A stretch of DNA of 45,048 nt from Bacteroidota bacterium (GTDB lineage Bacteria > Bacteroidota > Bacteroidia > Chitinophagales > Chitinophagaceae), in assembly GCA_026391125.1 (NCBI GenBank), contig JAPLEO010000117.1, positions 1 through 45,048 on the forward strand, in the 5' to 3' direction. Each line of letters starts with the position of its first letter. The first letter of the stretch is position 1. The notes beneath the pieces are model-generated. The model had not been told where the DNA came from. It was given only the letters and a program-made list of their open reading frames with translations, and ran no database searches. Below are positions 43,030-45,048 of the stretch, piece after piece. The position numbers and the translations under genes were made by a program.

Positions 43030-43878
43030 ATGCTGAAAAAACTCGGACTAATTATCTTATTAAGTATTTCTTTGGCTTCCACCAAGGCTCAAACGCTTGA
43101 AGCATATTCCCACCAGGCTGAATATGGCTTTTCTGTTGGGGTAGGACATTATTTCGGGGATTTAAATACCAGCTCACAGATCAATCGCCCAAAATTTTCT
43201 GGGGGCATTTTCTTCAGAAAACAGATCAATAATTATGTTGGGTTTCGCATTTCAGGCAATTATACTTTGTTAGGATATTCAGATGTATATAGCTCAAACC
43301 CAGTTGAGCAGCAACGCAACCTTAGTTTCAATACGAATGTTTGGGAGATGAGCGTTTCAGGTGATTTCAACTTTTTCAACTTTATTCCTGGTTTTGAAGA
43401 ATATAGCTTCACCCCTTATGTAAGCCTAGGCATTGGGGCATTTTCATTCGACCCTTATGCCTATTTAGGCGGTGAAAAATATCTGCTTCGTCCACTTGGT
43501 ACCGAAGGTCAAGGAAGTGCATTGTATCCTGATAGAAAGCCGTATAGTCCCGTTGCCATGTGTATTCCTTTTGGGGTGGGCATGAAATATGCGATCAGTG
43601 AACGCATGAACGTTTTTGGGGAAGTTTCTTATCGTTTTACGAATACAGATTACCTCGATGATGTGAGTTCCACCTATGCGCCAGACGCTTTTCCGCCTTT
43701 GCCGGATGGCTCAGCTTCACCCGCTTTTTTGTTACAAGACAGAAGCTATGAAACGGGTACAACAATTGGCATAAAGGGCCGCCAAAGAGGAAATAGCCTT
43801 CAAAAGGACTCATTTGTAACCTTACATGTTGGTCTTTCTTTTAATATCCAATCGTATCATTGCCCTAAATCAAAGTGA
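43030..43878 (+). CDS. DUF6089 family outer-membrane-type protein
   Basis: 282 residues; signal peptide cleaved after STKAQ. The opening AEYGFSVGVGHYFGDLN and strand-rich GIFFRKQINNYVGFRISGNYTLLGY are typical of DUF6089, a family that includes PorG-like proteins of the type IX secretion system. Located in the Bacteroidota cluster nadK-DUF6089-uppS-bamA. Whether it serves secretion here is inference. Confidence 0.85.
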   Translation: MLKKLGLIILLSISLASTKAQTLEAYSHQAEYGFSVGVGHYFGDLNTSSQINRPKFSGGIFFRKQINNYVGFRISGNYTLLGYSDVYSSNPVEQQRNLSFNTNVWEMSVSGDFNFFNFIPGFEEYSFTPYVSLGIGAFSFDPYAYLGGEKYLLRPLGTEGQGSALYPDRKPYSPVAMCIPFGVGMKYAISERMNVFGEVSYRFTNTDYLDDVSSTYAPDAFPPLPDGSASPAFLLQDRSYETGTTIGIKGRQRGNSLQKDSFVTLHVGLSFNIQSYHCPKSK

Positions 43879-43987
43879 TTTTTAATAAATTATCAGAATT
43901 TTAGCCATTCTGCCCCGATTTTCTACTAATTAAATCCCTCCAACCCCGCCGTTTTTGTTAATTTCGCAGCCTAAATGCAGGTATACC

Positions 43988-44752
43988 ATGGAGGAAAGCC
44001 TCATTGGCAGAATTGATAAGGATCGTTTGCCAAGACATATTGCAATCATAATGGATGGAAATGGACGCTGGGCTGAAGAAAAAGGTCAGGAGCGTTTATA
44101 TGGCCATTTTCATGGCGTTGAAAGTGTGCGCATTATTGTGGAAGGCTGTGCTGAATTAGGTATAGAATACCTGACTTTGTACGCTTTCAGTACCGAAAAC
44201 TGGGATCGACCGCAGAAAGAAGTAGAAGGGCTCATGTCTTTATTTGTAGAAACAATCCGAAAGGAAGTGCCTACACTTAACAAGAACAATATACGCTTGC
44301 ACGTGATCGGAGACCTTAGCCTTTTGCCAAAGGATGCGCATACCGAATTGCACGAAGCACTGGCATTAACAAGTCATAATACTGGCCTGAATGTAGTGCT
44401 AGCATTGAGTTATAGTAGCCGTTGGGAATTAGTGAATGCGGTTAAACAAATTGGGTTAGACGTGGAAGCGGGTAAGATCGATGCAGCTTCCATCAACCAA
44501 AGCGTTTTAGAACATTATCTGGCAACTAGCGAATTCCCTGACCCGGAATTAATGATTAGGACCAGTGGAGAATATAGGATCAGTAACTTTTTGTTATATC
44601 AATTGGCCTATGCTGAATTGTATTTTACAAATACCCGTTGGCCAGATTTTAGAAAAGAAAATCTGGTAGAAGCGATTCTAGACTTTCAGGGTAGAAATAG
44701 AAGGTTTGGAAAAACCGATAAACAAATTCAGGAGGAAACGCATATGGCTTAA
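43988..44752 (+). CDS. uppS: Isoprenyl transferase (undecaprenyl diphosphate synthase)
   Basis: 254 residues from MEESLIGR. HIAIIMDGNGRWAEEKG carries the catalytic Asp23; TLYAFSTENWDRPQKEV and PDPELMIRTSGEYRISNFLLYQLAYAELYFT are the family signatures. It builds the C55 lipid carrier for cell wall and surface glycans. The upstream codons to 43955 start at TTG and add nothing; a near -7 box TAATTTCG lies at 43959-43966. Confidence 0.96.
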   Translation: MEESLIGRIDKDRLPRHIAIIMDGNGRWAEEKGQERLYGHFHGVESVRIIVEGCAELGIEYLTLYAFSTENWDRPQKEVEGLMSLFVETIRKEVPTLNKNNIRLHVIGDLSLLPKDAHTELHEALALTSHNTGLNVVLALSYSSRWELVNAVKQIGLDVEAGKIDAASINQSVLEHYLATSEFPDPELMIRTSGEYRISNFLLYQLAYAELYFTNTRWPDFRKENLVEAILDFQGRNRRFGKTDKQIQEETHMA

Positions 44753-44903
44753 TCACAACTATTTATGGCAGATCGCCAATTAAATAGGTGATTTAACAAA
44801 CACTTTTAATTATTCCCATTAATTTGCCCAACTTAAAACCAATAGAATTGCTGAAAGCATGATAGAACTGACTTTCAGACTGGAATTTAACAAAACGAAC
44901 CGG

Positions 44904-45048
44904 ATGCAGAAATTGTACAAATATTTAGTGTTGACTTCTCTTATTTTGTTGGTGAGTTTTTCGGCTCAATCGCAATCTTCAAAAGATACTACTATCACTT
45001 CCATTGATGCTGATTTGATGAATATCTTCAGTCAGAAAGCACCTAAAA
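44904..45048 (+). CDS. Start of probable outer membrane assembly factor BamA (cut by window end)
   Basis: 48 codons open to the window edge. A signal peptide (MQKLYKYLVLTSLILLVSFS, cleavage near SAQSQ) is followed by a short linker ending in FSQKAPK. No POTRA domain is visible yet. Gene order in Bacteroidota (nadK, DUF6089, uppS, bamA) makes BamA the best guess. An in-frame ATG at 44859 would add 15 residues before the signal peptide and is less likely. Confidence 0.55.
   Translation, partial: MQKLYKYLVLTSLILLVSFSAQSQSSKDTTITSIDADLMNIFSQKAPK

Noticed and set aside
1..45048. tRNA, rRNA and riboswitch genes
   Set aside because: Looked for cloverleaf-like and conserved ribosomal segments in gaps; none was convincing.

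Overview
The window comes from a member of the Bacteroidota, most likely family Chitinophagaceae (Sediminibacterium-like; genus is an inference). Support: GldC, a DUF6089 protein, an IPExxxVDY-family protein, a single-domain BirA, a short MerR regulator, lipoproteins with classic lipoboxes, Rhs core text of the [14 protein letters not shown] type common in this family, and several matches to the Bacteroidota promoter -7 element TAnnTTTG.

Layout. (1) 1-5165 is an accessory array of three 5'-truncated Rhs 3' ends. Each keeps the conserved core end and then switches to an unrelated tip followed within 3-14 bases by a small gene that may encode immunity: a lipase-like tip with a lipoprotein, a PD-(D/E)xK nuclease-like tip with a cytosolic protein, and an unrecognised Ser/Thr/Gly-rich tip with a secreted protein. 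(2) 5174-7202 holds a bacterial PH-domain membrane protein, an XRE regulator with a clear divergent promoter and operator-like repeats, and a HigBA toxin-antitoxin pair. (3) 7451-10191 holds an Acr3 arsenite exporter, a SpmA-SpmB-like Gate protein, a near-perfect 30-base palindrome and a 7-base minisatellite. (4) 10185-15007 holds a DUF6515-like secreted protein, then a three-gene operon (heme-binding EB_dh-like lipoprotein, c-type cytochrome lipoprotein, DUF5777 beta-barrel) with an FNR-like palindrome upstream, and an AraC regulator. (5) 15183-22173 holds a lone C-terminal transketolase half, a 1131-residue GH18/NodB/GT2 fusion, a broken carB (internal deletion near the start and no second half), bcp, and a set of nested inverted and tandem repeats. 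(6) 22267-45048 is a mostly ordinary core region: histidine kinase, feoB, M28 peptidase, selD, birA, rsfS-ftsH-LUD, GGCT, lpxH-like, MerR, 3-hydroxyacyl-CoA dehydrogenase, glycosyltransferase, gldC-yqeY-cvpA, and an envelope cluster of CBS protein, Omp85-like protein, nadK, DUF6089, uppS and the start of a probable bamA.

The two parts most worth following up are the Rhs tip array, which looks like a store of exchangeable effector/immunity modules, and the EB_dh/cytochrome/DUF5777 operon, which could form an uncharacterised heme relay linked to an outer-membrane barrel. The carB lesion is the clearest broken gene. All calls come from reading the sequence; no database search was possible.
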